Shown: positions 1 to 9,238, numbered from the stretch's first letter. The stretch is DNA of 64,000 bases from Lysobacter defluvii IMMIB APB-9 = DSM 18482 (GCF_000423325.1 NZ_AUHT01000006.1:62001-126000), one strand, 5' to 3'. The notes: generated by a model from the sequence alone, not told the origin. Translations and numbers: made by a program.

Positions 1-602
1 TCAGCCCGGGTGCGCTGGTCACCCCGGGCACCCCGATTGCGACGCTGGATGCGATCGACCGCGTCTATGCCGACGTCCCGGTGCCGGAAACCTTCCTGTC
101 CAGCCTGAGCGTGGGGCAGCGGCTGGTCGGCATCAGCTCCGCCTGGCCGGACCGGGTGTTCGAAGGCATCGTCGAGCACATCGACACCCGCATCGATCCG
201 GCAACCCGCTCGCTCACCGTGCGCGGCGCCTTCGCCAACCCCAACCACCTGCTCCGCCCCGGCATGCTGATGCAGACCACGCTGATCCGCCCGACCCGCG
301 AGGCACTGGTGGTTCCGGAGATTTCGATCGTGCAGGTGGGCAGCAGCTCCTACGTGTTCCGCCTGCGCGAGGACGACACCGTGGAGAGGGCCGACGTGCT
401 GGTCGGCGGCCGGGTCGAAGGGCGCGCCGAGGTGGTGGAGGGCCTTGAGCCGGGCGACCGGATCGTGGTCGACGGCACCGGCAAGCTGCGCCCGGGCATG
501 CAGGTCGACGCGACCCCGGTCACTGGCGCGCCCGCGCCGGCCCTTCCCGAATCCTCCGGTGAGGCCCCGGTGGCACCCGCACTGGCCGGTGGCGCGCAGT
601 GA
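1..602 (+). CDS. RND efflux periplasmic adaptor subunit (HlyD/MexA-type), C-terminal part
   Basis: This is a periplasmic membrane-fusion protein that links an inner-membrane RND pump to an outer-membrane channel. The reading frame is already open at base 3, so the N-terminus lies outside the window. The visible part covers the end of the lipoyl/barrel-hybrid region, the beta-barrel (PGTPIATLDAIDRVYADVPVPE, split over bases 27-95) and the membrane-proximal domain with typical HlyD phrases (VVPEISIVQVGSSSYVF, GLEPGDRIVVDGTGKLRPGM). The tail is Ala/Pro-rich. The stop overlaps the GTG start of the pump gene (GTGA), which implies translational coupling. The substrate cannot be read from this fragment. 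Confidence 0.88.
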   Translation, partial: SPGALVTPGTPIATLDAIDRVYADVPVPETFLSSLSVGQRLVGISSAWPDRVFEGIVEHIDTRIDPATRSLTVRGAFANPNHLLRPGMLMQTTLIRPTREALVVPEISIVQVGSSSYVFRLREDDTVERADVLVGGRVEGRAEVVEGLEPGDRIVVDGTGKLRPGMQVDATPVTGAPAPALPESSGEAPVAPALAGGAQ

Positions 603-3600
603 AACTCTCCGAGCTCTCCATCCGCAGGCCGGTCTTCGCCACCGTGATGAGCGTGCTCATCATGGTGCTGGGCCTGACTGCCTACTCCAAGCTGACCCTC
701 CGCGAGCTGCCCGCGATCGATCCCCCGATCGTCTCCGTGAGCGTCGACTATCCGGGCGCGTCGGCCGCGGTGGTGGAAACCCGCGTCACCCAGGTGCTGG
801 AGGATGCGCTGTCGGGCATCGAGGGGATCGAGCTGATCTCCGCCAACAGCCGCAACGGCCGCGCCGGGGTCACCCTGGAGTTCACCCTGGAGCGTGACAT
901 CGAGGCCGCCGCCAACGACGTGCGCGACGCGATCAGCCGCATCGTCGACCGCCTGCCCGACGAGGCCGACGCGCCCGAGGTACGCAAGGCCGACAGCGAC
1001 TCCGACACCGTGGTCTGGCTCAACATGAGCTCGACGACGATGGACACCATGGAGCTGTCGGACTACGCGGAGCGCTACGTGGAGGACCGCCTGTCGAGCC
1101 TGGACGGCGTGTCCCAGGTGCGCCTCGGCGGCCGCCAGCGCTACGCGATGCGGATCTGGCTCGACGGTGCCGCCATGGCCGCGCGTGGCATCACGCCCGG
1201 CGACGTGGAGGCCGCGCTGCGCGCCGAGAACGTGGAGCTCCCCGCCGGCCGGATCGAGTCGACCGACCGCGACTTCACCCTGCGCGTGGAGCGCCAGTAC
1301 CGCGAGCCGGCGCAGTTCGCCCAGGTGCCGATCCGCGAGGGGCCGGATGGCTACGTGGTGCGCATCGGCGACATCGCCGAGGTCGAGCTGGGCTCGGCCG
1401 AGCGCCGCGCCTATTACAAGAGCAACGGCCAGTCCAACGTCGGCCTGGGCATCGTCAAGACCTCCACCGCCAACGCGCTGGACGTGGTGAAAGCGGCCCG
1501 CGCAGAGGCCGAGCGGATCCAGGCCACCCTTCCCGAAGGCACCGAGATCTTCGTCGCCTACGACGACACGGTGTTCATCGACGCCTCGATCAAGCGCGTC
1601 TACTGGACCCTGGCCGAGGCCATGGCGCTGGTGCTGCTGGTGATCTGGGCGTTCCTGGGCAGTTTCCGCGCCGCCCTGATCCCGGCGGTGACGGTGCCGG
1701 TCTGCCTGCTGGCCGCGTTCATCCCGCTGTACCTGTTCGGCTACTCCATCAACCTGCTGACCCTGCTGGCGCTGGTGCTGGCGATCGGGCTGGTGGTGGA
1801 CGACGCGATCATCGTGCTGGAGAACATCCAGCGCCGCGCCGACCTGGGCGAGCCGCCGCTGGTGGCCGCGTCGCGCGGTACGAAGCAGGTCGCCTTCGCG
1901 GTGATCGCCACCACCACCGTGCTGGTCGCGGTGTTCCTGCCGGTGGGCTTCATGGAGGGCAACACCGGGCGGCTGTTCCGCGAGCTGTCGGTGACCCTGG
2001 CCGGTGCGGTGGCGTTGTCCGCCTTCGTGGCCCTGACGCTGACGCCGATGATGTCCTCCAAGCTGGTGCGCCCGCACGGCAAGGAGAACTCCGGGCGCAT
2101 CAACAACTGGGTCAACGAGCGCCTGTCGGCGCTGTCGAACGGCTACGCCGGGCTGCTGGAGCGGCACCTGTCCAACCGCTGGCTGCTGGCAGCGGTGATG
2201 CTCGGTGCGCTGGCGCTGAGCTACGGGCTGATCCGCTTCGTGCCCTCCGAACTTGCCCCGTCCGAGGACCGCGGGTCGTTCTTCGTCTCCGTGCTGGGGC
2301 CCGAGGGTGCCGGCTTCGACTACACCGTCGGCCAGATGCAGCAGGTGGAGGACATCTTCATGCGCAACACCGGGCCGGAGGAGTCGATCCGCCGGTTCAA
2401 CAGCCGCGTCCCGGGCGGCTGGGGCGCGAGCGAGGAGATGCACACCGGCAACGTGATCGTCTTCCTGCAGGACTGGGACGAGCGCGACGAGAGCACCGCC
2501 GAGATCGCCGAGCGCATGCGCCAGGAGCTATCGGTGCTGCCGGGCGTGCAGGCGCAGCCGCGCGTGGGCGGCGGCCTGGTCGGTGGGCGCGGGCACCCGA
2601 TCCAGATCGTGCTCGGCGGCCCCGAGTACAGCGAGATCGCCGAGTGGCGCGACACCATGGTCGAGCGCATGGAAGCCAACCCCGGCTTCTTCTCGGTCGA
2701 CTCCGACTACAAGGAAACCCGCCCGCAGATGCGGGTGCAGATCGACCGCCAGCGTGCCTCCGACCTGGGCGTGAGCGTGGCCGCGATCGGCCAGGCGCTT
2801 GAAACCATGATGGGCAGCCGCCGGGTCACCACCTTCGTGCAGGACGGCGAGGAGTACGACGTGGTGGTGCAGGCCGGACGCGAGAACCGCGCCAGCACGG
2901 CCGACCTGTCGCAGATCCGCGTGCGGTCCCGCAGTGGCGAGCTGGTTCCGCTGTCCAACCTGGTGACGCTGACCGAGGTCGCCGAGGCCGGCACCCTCAA
3001 CCGCTTCAACCGGATGCGGGCGATCACCATCAGCGCCGGCCTGGCGCCGGGCTACAACATGGGCGAGGCGATGGCGTTCCTGGAGCAGGTCGCCCGCGAG
3101 GAACTGCCCGAGTACGCGCAGATCGACTGGAAGGGCCAGTCGCGCGAGTTCCAGAAGGCCGGCGGCGCGGTGGTGCTGACCTTCACCCTGGCCTTGCTGG
3201 TGGTGTACCTGGTGCTTGCGGCGCAGTTCGAGAGCTTCGTGCATCCGTTCACGATCATGCTGACGGTGCCGCTCGCGGTGCTGGGCGCGCTGGTGGGCCT
3301 GGCGCTCACCGGCGGCACGCTCAACCTGTTCAGCCAGATCGGCATCGTCATGCTGGTGGGCCTGGCGGCGAAGAACGGCATCCTGATCGTCGAGTTCGCC
3401 AACCAGCTGCGCGACGACGGCCGCAGCATCCAGCAGGCGATTATCGAGTCCGCGCGCATCCGCCTGCGGCCGATCCTGATGACCTCGATCGCGACCGCCT
3501 TCGGCGCCCTGCCGCTGGTTCTGGCCGGAGGCCCCGGCTCGGCGAGCCGCAGCACCATCGGCGTGGTGATCATCTCCGGCGTGTCGCTGGCGACCCTGCT

Positions 3601-3724
3601 GTCGCTGTTCGTGGTGCCGGCCTTCTACATGCTGCTGGCGCGCTTCACCGATTCCCCGCTCGCGGTCACCCGCAAGCTGGAGAAGCTCGAGGCGGAGACG
3701 CCCGAAGTCGGGGGCCACGCGTAA
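599..3724 (+). CDS. RND multidrug efflux pump, inner-membrane permease (HAE-1/AcrB family)
   Basis: This 1041-residue protein has the usual length and layout of a proton-driven RND exporter: TM1 near residues 10-30, a first large periplasmic loop, a TM2-TM6 block near 335-490, a second periplasmic loop, and a TM8-TM12 block near 860-1020. The proton-relay aspartate pair of TM4 is visible at D401-D402 in the phrase GLVVDDAIIVLEN. The second half repeats the fold (GLAAKNGILIVEFANQL). The GTG start overlaps the stop of the adaptor gene by four bases, so the two form one operon. No outer-membrane channel gene follows, so it probably uses a TolC-like protein encoded elsewhere. The drug range cannot be inferred. 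Confidence 0.93.
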   Translation: MKLSELSIRRPVFATVMSVLIMVLGLTAYSKLTLRELPAIDPPIVSVSVDYPGASAAVVETRVTQVLEDALSGIEGIELISANSRNGRAGVTLEFTLERDIEAAANDVRDAISRIVDRLPDEADAPEVRKADSDSDTVVWLNMSSTTMDTMELSDYAERYVEDRLSSLDGVSQVRLGGRQRYAMRIWLDGAAMAARGITPGDVEAALRAENVELPAGRIESTDRDFTLRVERQYREPAQFAQVPIREGPDGYVVRIGDIAEVELGSAERRAYYKSNGQSNVGLGIVKTSTANALDVVKAARAEAERIQATLPEGTEIFVAYDDTVFIDASIKRVYWTLAEAMALVLLVIWAFLGSFRAALIPAVTVPVCLLAAFIPLYLFGYSINLLTLLALVLAIGLVVDDAIIVLENIQRRADLGEPPLVAASRGTKQVAFAVIATTTVLVAVFLPVGFMEGNTGRLFRELSVTLAGAVALSAFVALTLTPMMSSKLVRPHGKENSGRINNWVNERLSALSNGYAGLLERHLSNRWLLAAVMLGALALSYGLIRFVPSELAPSEDRGSFFVSVLGPEGAGFDYTVGQMQQVEDIFMRNTGPEESIRRFNSRVPGGWGASEEMHTGNVIVFLQDWDERDESTAEIAERMRQELSVLPGVQAQPRVGGGLVGGRGHPIQIVLGGPEYSEIAEWRDTMVERMEANPGFFSVDSDYKETRPQMRVQIDRQRASDLGVSVAAIGQALETMMGSRRVTTFVQDGEEYDVVVQAGRENRASTADLSQIRVRSRSGELVPLSNLVTLTEVAEAGTLNRFNRMRAITISAGLAPGYNMGEAMAFLEQVAREELPEYAQIDWKGQSREFQKAGGAVVLTFTLALLVVYLVLAAQFESFVHPFTIMLTVPLAVLGALVGLALTGGTLNLFSQIGIVMLVGLAAKNGILIVEFANQLRDDGRSIQQAIIESARIRLRPILMTSIATAFGALPLVLAGGPGSASRSTIGVVIISGVSLATLLSLFVVPAFYMLLARFTDSPLAVTRKLEKLEAETPEVGGHA

Positions 3725-3758
3725 GGCGCCACACTCCGCCTGTGGCGGTGGTGGCGCC
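3725..3758. terminator. Nested hairpin after the RND pump gene
   Basis: Directly after the TAA stop, GGCGCCAC (3725-3732) pairs with GTGGCGCC (3751-3758), and inside it CCGCC (3736-3740) pairs with GGCGG (3744-3748). No T-tract follows. It may be a weak terminator or an mRNA 3'-end stabiliser separating the efflux operon from the symporter gene. Confidence 0.5.
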
Positions 3759-3816
3759 CTGCCCGTATCGTGCGGGACTTGCGCCGGCGTGGCCGGCACT
3801 GCTCTGAGGGGGGCAC

Positions 3817-5334
3817 GTGGAAGACCTGATCACCACACTCAACGACATCATCTGGAGCCCGGCGCTGATCTTCCTGTGCCTGGGCGCGGGGCTGTACTTC
3901 TCCATCCGCACCCGCTTCATGCAGGTGCGCGGGTTCAGGGAGATGATCCGGCTGATGCTCAGCGGCGAGTCCTCGCAGGCGGGCGTGTCCTCGTTCCAGG
4001 CACTGGCGATGTCGCTGTCGGGACGGGTCGGCATCGGCAACATCGCCGGCGTCGCGACGGCGATCGCCGCCGGCGGGCCGGGCGCGGTGTTCTGGATGTG
4101 GGTGATGGCGTTCCTGGGGGCGTCCACGGCGTACGTGGAGGCAACCCTGGCGCAGATCTACAAGGAGAAGGACGACGAGGGGAAGTACCGCGGCGGCCCG
4201 GCCTACTACATCGAGAAGGGCCTGGGGCTGAAGTGGTACGCGTGGGCCTTCGCCATGGTCACCATCGTCGCCACCGGCTTCCTGCTGCCCGGCGTGCAGG
4301 CCAACGGCATCGCCCAGAGCATGACCGTGGCCTGGGACCTGCCCCCGGCGGTGACCGCGGCGTTCGTGGTGGTGGCGCTGGGGTTCATCATCTTCGGCGG
4401 CGTCAAGCGCATCGCCCGCTTCGCCGAGCTGGTGGTGCCGTTCATGGCGCTGGCCTACATGCTGGTCGCGCTGGTGATCATGCTGCTGAGCTGGGAGCAG
4501 GTCCCGGAGATGTTCATGCTGATCCTCCGCAGCGCCTTCGGTTTCGAGGCGGGCTTCGGCGCGATGCTCGGCCTGGCGGTGGAGTGGGGCGTCAAGCGCG
4601 GCATCTATTCCAACGAGGCCGGGCAGGGCACCAGCCCGCACGCCGCCGCCGCCGCCGAGGTGCAGCATCCCGCCCAGCAGGGCTTCGTGCAGGCGTTCTC
4701 GGTCTACGTGGACACGCTGCTGGTGTGCTCGGCCACCGCCTTCATGATCCTGTCCACCGGGATGTACAACGTGGCGGGGCCGGACGGCACGATGCTGGTG
4801 CACGCGCTGCCGGGCATCGAGGCCGGGGCCAGCTTCGCCCAGTCGGCGGTGGAGTCGGTGCTGCCCGGCTACGGGGCGGGGTTCGTGGCGCTGGCGCTGC
4901 TGTTCTTCGCCTTCACCACGATCGTCGCCTACTACTACATGGCCGAAACCAACATCGCCTACATCAACCGCAAGGTGCACCGCCCGTGGCTGACCTGGGC
5001 GCTGCGGGTGGCGATCCTGGCCGCGGTGACTTTCGGTGCGGTGCGCACCGCCGGGGCCGCGTGGATGCTGGGCGACATCGGCGTCGGCCTGATGGCGTGG
5101 CTGAACATCGTCGCGATCCTGATCCTCCAGCGGCCCGCGCTGCGCGCGCTGAAGGACTACGAGGCACGCCGGAAGGGCGGCACGGACGTCACGTTCGATC
5201 CCGAGGCGCTGGGCATCCGCCGCGCCGAATTCTGGGAGCGCCGCCACCGCGGCGATGGCGAGGATCCGGTCGTGGGCGCCGCCGTCCGCGGCAGCGTCGA
5301 CCCGCCGGATCCCGGCTCGCCCGATGGCCGGTGA
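3817..5334 (+). CDS. Alanine/glycine:cation symporter (AGCS family)
   Basis: This 505-residue integral membrane protein probably imports alanine or glycine with sodium. The family signature is clear: the N-terminal stretch before GLYFSIRTRFMQVRGF, then SLSGRVGIGNIAGVATAI near residues 67-84, GGPAYYIEKGLG near 128-139, and the SNEAGQGTSPHAAAAA signature near 266-281. Nine to eleven hydrophobic segments are evident. The last ~70 residues are a charged cytoplasmic tail. It starts with GTG preceded by a GAGGGGGG ribosome-binding site. Its end overlaps the start of the methyltransferase gene by 11 bases, so the two are probably cotranscribed, although their functions look unrelated. Confidence 0.92.
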   Translation: MEDLITTLNDIIWSPALIFLCLGAGLYFSIRTRFMQVRGFREMIRLMLSGESSQAGVSSFQALAMSLSGRVGIGNIAGVATAIAAGGPGAVFWMWVMAFLGASTAYVEATLAQIYKEKDDEGKYRGGPAYYIEKGLGLKWYAWAFAMVTIVATGFLLPGVQANGIAQSMTVAWDLPPAVTAAFVVVALGFIIFGGVKRIARFAELVVPFMALAYMLVALVIMLLSWEQVPEMFMLILRSAFGFEAGFGAMLGLAVEWGVKRGIYSNEAGQGTSPHAAAAAEVQHPAQQGFVQAFSVYVDTLLVCSATAFMILSTGMYNVAGPDGTMLVHALPGIEAGASFAQSAVESVLPGYGAGFVALALLFFAFTTIVAYYYMAETNIAYINRKVHRPWLTWALRVAILAAVTFGAVRTAGAAWMLGDIGVGLMAWLNIVAILILQRPALRALKDYEARRKGGTDVTFDPEALGIRRAEFWERRHRGDGEDPVVGAAVRGSVDPPDPGSPDGR

Positions 5335-6172
5335 GCGTGGCCCGTACGGCGCGTTCCGCGGCGGACGCGGCGGCCCGCGCCGTGAGCGCCCGGCGGGGCG
5401 CGACGGGTCCTCGGGGGAGGGGCGTGAGCGCCCGGCGCCGGCCCGCGGCCGCGAGTTGCGGATCCACGGGTTGAACGCGGTGCTGGCGGTGTTCCGGCAC
5501 CGCCCGGCCGACCTGCGCAAGCTGTACCTGGCCGAGGAACGGATCCCGGCGCTGAAGGCGCTCCTGAAGTGGTGCGTGGCCAACCGCGTTGGCTACCGCG
5601 TCGTGCCGGAGGAGGACCTGCGCAAGCTGGCGGCCTCGGCGCACCACGAGGGCGTCGTCGCGGACGTGCGCCGGGTGGAGCCTGCGTCGCTGGAAACGTG
5701 GCTGGCGGCCCTACCGGAGGGCCCTGCCTGCTTGCTGTGGCTGGACGGCGTGGGCAACCCGCACAACCTGGGCGCGATCCTGCGCTCGGCGGCCCATTTC
5801 GGCGTCGGGGCGATCCTGCTGCCGGCAGGCTCGGAACTGGGCCTGTCCGGCGCCGCCGCCCGGGTCGCCGAAGGCGGGGCGGAGGCGGTTCCCATGGTGC
5901 GCCTGCCGGCCGCGTCCCTGGCGATGGAAGCCCTGCGCGCGGCGGGTTTCACCCTTGCCGCGACCGTGGTGGAGGGCGGCGCGGGCCTGTTCGACGCCGC
6001 ACTGCCGGAGCGCCTGGTCTACGTCCTGGGCGCGGAGGGCGAGGGCATGGACCGCGGGCTGGCGGCACGCTGCGACCTGCAGCTGTCGATCCCCGGGACC
6101 GGGGCGGTCGAGAGCCTCAACGTGGCGGCGGCGACGGCGGTGCTGCTGGCTGCATGGGCAGCCGTGCGCTGA
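5324..6172 (+). CDS. SpoU/TrmH-family 2'-O-ribose RNA methyltransferase
   Basis: This 282-residue protein transfers a methyl group from S-adenosylmethionine to a ribose 2'-OH in rRNA or tRNA. The first ~45 residues are Arg/Gly-rich and disordered. They are followed by an RlmB-type substrate-binding domain (RIHGLNAVLAVF...HEGVVADV) and a trefoil-knot SPOUT domain with all three motifs: NPHNLGAILRSA, YVLGAEGEGMDR and SIPGTGAVESLNVAAATAVLL (the last at the C-terminus). The ATG at 5324 was chosen because it overlaps the symporter stop; an upstream in-frame ATG at 5255 would lie deep inside that gene. Its last 56 bases overlap the end of the convergent histidine kinase gene. RlmB versus TrmH specificity cannot be decided. 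Confidence 0.9.
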   Translation: MAGERGPYGAFRGGRGGPRRERPAGRDGSSGEGRERPAPARGRELRIHGLNAVLAVFRHRPADLRKLYLAEERIPALKALLKWCVANRVGYRVVPEEDLRKLAASAHHEGVVADVRRVEPASLETWLAALPEGPACLLWLDGVGNPHNLGAILRSAAHFGVGAILLPAGSELGLSGAAARVAEGGAEAVPMVRLPAASLAMEALRAAGFTLAATVVEGGAGLFDAALPERLVYVLGAEGEGMDRGLAARCDLQLSIPGTGAVESLNVAAATAVLLAAWAAVR

Positions 6173-6896
6173 CACGGGTTCCCCCTTCGGGGGGCGTGGT
6201 GATCCCGACCTCGCCGCCCAGCTGGCTGGCGCGCTCGCGCATGGTGACCAGCCCCAGGCCGCTGCGGTGCTCGGGCGGCAGCCCGCGGCCGTTGTCGGAA
6301 ACCTCCAGCACCAGCAGCCCGTCGGTGCAGGCCAGCCGCAGCTCGACCCGGGTCGCGCCGGAGTGGCGCAGGGCATTGGTGAACGCTTCCTGCGCGATCC
6401 GGAAGCAGGCCACCTCGGTCGCGGGTGACGGGCGTACCGGCAACGACGCAAGGTCGAGCCCGAGCTCCGGGCCGCCCTTGCGCAGCAGGGATTCCGCCTG
6501 CCAGCGCAGCGCGGGGACCAGGCCAAGCTCGTCGAGCTGCGGCGGGCGCAGCAGCAGCGAGATGTTGCGCAGCTTGACCACGGTCTGGTCGGTGATCGCG
6601 CCTATGTCGGCGACGGCCTCCGCGCGCCGCGCCGGGTCCCCGTCACCGGCCAGCATCTGCACCGAGAGCTTGATCGCGGTGATGTCCTGGCCGATGTCGT
6701 CGTGCAGTTCACGCGACAGGCTGCGCCGCTCGTCTTCCTGCAGCGTGATCACGCGCCGGGCCAGGGCCTGCAGCTCACGGCGCTGGCGCTCCACCGTGTG
6801 GCGGGCCGAGGCGCCGCGCCTGCGGCCCAGCAGGTAGCCGGCACCGAGTGCCGGCAGTGCCGCGGCCAGGATGTACCACAGGGGGGCAGGCGCCAT
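6117..6896 (-). CDS. Sensor histidine kinase (HisKA_3, NarX/DesK type)
   Basis: This 259-residue protein has one N-terminal membrane segment (residues ~6-24), a coiled-coil linker, a HisKA_3 dimerisation domain with phospho-acceptor H65 in ELHDDIGQ, and a HATPase_c domain with N-box EAFTNALRHSGA and G-boxes DNGRGLP and GLGLVTMRER. There is no evident input domain beyond the membrane anchor. Kinases of this class pair with NarL/LuxR-type response regulators; none lies next to it, and the only one in the window is at 50374-51003. It starts 25 bases after a chemoreceptor gene and is probably cotranscribed with it from a FliA promoter. The start at 6896 precedes the hydrophobic anchor; an upstream in-frame ATG at 6947 would lie inside the receptor gene. 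Confidence 0.9.
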   Translation of the reverse strand: MAPAPLWYILAAALPALGAGYLLGRRRGASARHTVERQRRELQALARRVITLQEDERRSLSRELHDDIGQDITAIKLSVQMLAGDGDPARRAEAVADIGAITDQTVVKLRNISLLLRPPQLDELGLVPALRWQAESLLRKGGPELGLDLASLPVRPSPATEVACFRIAQEAFTNALRHSGATRVELRLACTDGLLVLEVSDNGRGLPPEHRSGLGLVTMRERASQLGGEVGITTPPEGGTRVSARLPMQPAAPPSPPPR

Positions 6897-6921
6897 GGGG
6901 GGCAGTCTGCCACGGAGCGGA

Positions 6922-8088
6922 TCAGAACAGCTCGACGCTCCCGGCATCCATGCTCTGCTGCGCGACCGGCTTGTGCGGCGGGCGCTCCCACTCGCCGCGC
7001 AGCTGGCCGATGCGGCCCAGCAGCTTGCGCAACGCCTTCTGCATCTCGTCGTCGTCGATGCCGCGGTGCAGCAGCTCGTGCAGGGCGGTCGCCTCGCGGT
7101 TGATTTCCATCAGGCGGTCCAGGTGCAGGGTGGCCGCACCCAGCGACTGCGTGGCGATGTCCTCGAACTGCAGCGCCCGCACCGCCTCGGCGACGGAGCC
7201 GTCGATCGACTGGCCGCAGCCGGCGATCTCGCGCATGCCCTCGTCCAGGCCGCGGTTCATGCCCTCCACGCGCTGGACCATCGCCGCGGCCTCGGCGCGC
7301 GCACCGCGCGAGCGGTCCAGGTCGCGGGAGGCCATCGTGGTCACGGTGTCGCGGACCTTGGCGATGGCGTCCTTGGAGCTGTGCGCCAGCTTGCGGATCT
7401 GCTCGTTGAAGGCGGTCGAGCGCTCCGACAGGTTCCGTACCTCGTCCGCCACCACCGCGAAGCCACGGCCGGCCTCGCCGGCGCGCGCGGCCTCGATGGC
7501 GGCGTTGAGTGCCAGCAGGTTGGTCTGGTCGGCGATCGACTTCACGTCCTCCAGCAGGGCGAAGATGCCGTCCAGGTGCTCGGCCATCGCGTCGATGTGG
7601 CCCACGGTCGTGCCGCTCTGGCCCGCGACTTCCTCCAGCGCCTCGACCAGCTGCTCCATCTTCCCGCTGGCCTGCACCGCGAACTGGTGCACGTCCATGC
7701 CGCCCTCGGAGCCGCTGCGGTCCAGGATCCGCGTGACGACCTCGCTCTGGCGCCGGGACTGGCGGTTCATCGCGTCGAAGCTGCCGCCGAGCCGGGCGAC
7801 CGACTCGCGGATCAGTTCGCGGGTGCGGTCAATCTCGGTGCGCGAGCCGTCGACCTCGGCGCCGACGAAGCTGCGCAGTTCATCCAGCAGCTTGCTCTGC
7901 TCGCGCACCAGCGCGGACTGGGCGCTTGGACGGTGCACGTACCAGGCGAGCACGAGCCATGCCGCGGCCATCGCGACGGTGGCTCCCAGCCGGGCGGCCT
8001 GGGGCCAGTCGAGCACCTGGGCGACAAGCACCAGGAGGGTGAGCGCCACGGGCGCTGCGAGGCGGACGACTACACGGGAATCCATCAT
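6922..8088 (-). CDS. Short methyl-accepting chemotaxis-type receptor without periplasmic domain
   Basis: This protein has 388 residues. Two hydrophobic segments (about 9-25 and 33-51) are joined by only a few residues, so there is no periplasmic ligand domain. A coiled coil leads to the MCP hairpin tip ([19 protein letters not shown], residues 188-206, and [14 protein letters not shown], 208-220). The last ~130 residues are not a normal receptor tail. They contain [13 protein letters not shown] (residues 305-317), which matches the catalytic helix pattern of the phosphatase CheZ (DxxxQ, here D310 and Q314). The protein ends in AGSVELF, the same seven residues that end CheD in this cluster. 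A FliA promoter lies upstream, and the kinase gene follows after 25 bases. The signal sensed is unknown and probably cytoplasmic or intramembrane. Confidence 0.88.
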   Translation of the reverse strand: MMDSRVVVRLAAPVALTLLVLVAQVLDWPQAARLGATVAMAAAWLVLAWYVHRPSAQSALVREQSKLLDELRSFVGAEVDGSRTEIDRTRELIRESVARLGGSFDAMNRQSRRQSEVVTRILDRSGSEGGMDVHQFAVQASGKMEQLVEALEEVAGQSGTTVGHIDAMAEHLDGIFALLEDVKSIADQTNLLALNAAIEAARAGEAGRGFAVVADEVRNLSERSTAFNEQIRKLAHSSKDAIAKVRDTVTTMASRDLDRSRGARAEAAAMVQRVEGMNRGLDEGMREIAGCGQSIDGSVAEAVRALQFEDIATQSLGAATLHLDRLMEINREATALHELLHRGIDDDEMQKALRKLLGRIGQLRGEWERPPHKPVAQQSMDAGSVELF

Positions 8089-8116
8089 TGCTCTCGTCGG
8101 GGACGGTGTACCCGAT

Positions 8117-8143
8117 GTAACGGCCCCGGGCGCCCCGTCTTTA
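8117..8143 (-). promoter_or_regulatory. Sigma-28 (FliA) promoter for the short receptor-kinase operon
   Basis: Read on the - strand: TAAA (8140-8143), a 15-base spacer, then GCCGTTAC (8117-8124), against the FliA consensus TAAA-N15-GCCGATAA. It lies 29 bases before the receptor start codon. The -35 box overlaps the TAA stop codon of cheB (8141-8143), so this late promoter begins exactly where the cheR-D-B operon ends. Confidence 0.82.
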
Positions 8144-9238
8144 GGTGCCGCCGGTCACGGAACCGGCCGGGAAGCGGGTGAGCAGCATCGCGGCCACCTC
8201 GCCCAGGGGCACCACGTCGGTGGCCGCCGACAGCGCGACCGCAGCCCCCGGCATGCCCCAGACCACGCTGCTCGCCTTGTCCTGGGCGATGGTCCGGGCA
8301 CCGGCGCGGCGCAGCGCGAGCATGCCGCGGGCCCCGTCGCTCCCCATCCCGGTCAGCAGGGCGGCGCAGGCGGCGGCGCCGGCGTGTTCGGCGGCGGACT
8401 CGAACAGCGCATCCACGCTGGGCCGGAACGGCGCCGGCTCGTCGCTGATTACGCAGCGCAGCGCGCCGTGCTGCCGCCGCACGCGCAGGTGCCGGCCACC
8501 GGGTGCCACGTAGGCGCGGCCCGGTTGCAGCGGCTCGCCGTCGACCGCCTGCGCGACGTCCAGGGCGCAGTGCCGGTCCAGCCGATCGGCGAACGCGGCG
8601 CTGAAGGTCGCCGGGATGTGCTGGGCAATCACCACCGGTGGCATATCGGCCGGCAGCGGCGCGAGCACTTGCCGGATCGCCTCGGTGCCGCCGGTGGAGG
8701 CGCCGATCACGACCAGTCCCGGTGCCTGCGACCGGGCGGGGGCCAGCCGGGTAGCGGGGGGCGTTCCCGGGCCGGACGGGCGAACCGGGCCGGTGGCGCG
8801 CACCCGCGCCTGCGCCGCCGCCAGGACCTTGGCGCGCAGCTCCGCGGCGTAGGCGGCAAGGGCTTCCGGTGCTTCCGCCCGGGGCTTGCCGATGAAGTCC
8901 ACGGCGCCGGAGGCCAGCGCATCCAGCGTCACGCTGGCGCCCTGCTCGGTGAGCGAGGACACCATCACCACCGGCATCGGGTGCTGCCGCATCAGGTTGC
9001 GCAGGAAACTCAGCCCGTCCATGCGTGGCATTTCCACGTCCAGGGTGAGCACGTCCGGGTCGAGCCGCTGGATCTTGTTGCGGGCGATGTACGCGTCGGC
9101 GGCGGTGCCGACCACTTCGATCCTCGGGTCCTCGCGCAGCAGCGCCGGCACCAGCTGGCGCATGACCGCGGAGTCGTCGACCACCAGCACCCGCACCGGG
9201 CGCCCGTCCACCGCACCCGCGGCCTGCATCGTGTCCAT
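8141..9238 (-). CDS. cheB: Protein-glutamate methylesterase/glutamine deamidase CheB
   Basis: This 365-residue protein removes methyl groups from chemoreceptor glutamates when phosphorylated by CheA, resetting receptor sensitivity. The receiver domain (residues ~15-135) has the acidic pair D21-D22, phospho-acceptor D67 and K118. A Pro-rich linker follows, then the methylesterase domain with catalytic triad S181 ([10 protein letters not shown]), H207 (AQHIP) and D301 (GMGSDGA). The ATG overlaps the cheD stop by four bases (ATGA). This is the only CheB in the window, so it presumably serves both CheA modules. It lacks the C-terminal tail seen on CheD and the neighbouring receptor. Confidence 0.96.
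   Translation of the reverse strand: MDTMQAAGAVDGRPVRVLVVDDSAVMRQLVPALLREDPRIEVVGTAADAYIARNKIQRLDPDVLTLDVEMPRMDGLSFLRNLMRQHPMPVVMVSSLTEQGASVTLDALASGAVDFIGKPRAEAPEALAAYAAELRAKVLAAAQARVRATGPVRPSGPGTPPATRLAPARSQAPGLVVIGASTGGTEAIRQVLAPLPADMPPVVIAQHIPATFSAAFADRLDRHCALDVAQAVDGEPLQPGRAYVAPGGRHLRVRRQHGALRCVISDEPAPFRPSVDALFESAAEHAGAAACAALLTGMGSDGARGMLALRRAGARTIAQDKASSVVWGMPGAAVALSAATDVVPLGEVAAMLLTRFPAGSVTGGT

Noticed and set aside
3625-5583. A 652-codon open frame on the - strand
   Set aside because: It is antisense to the AGCS symporter, whose motifs and membrane segments are clear; the - strand product is Arg/His/Gln-rich without domains.
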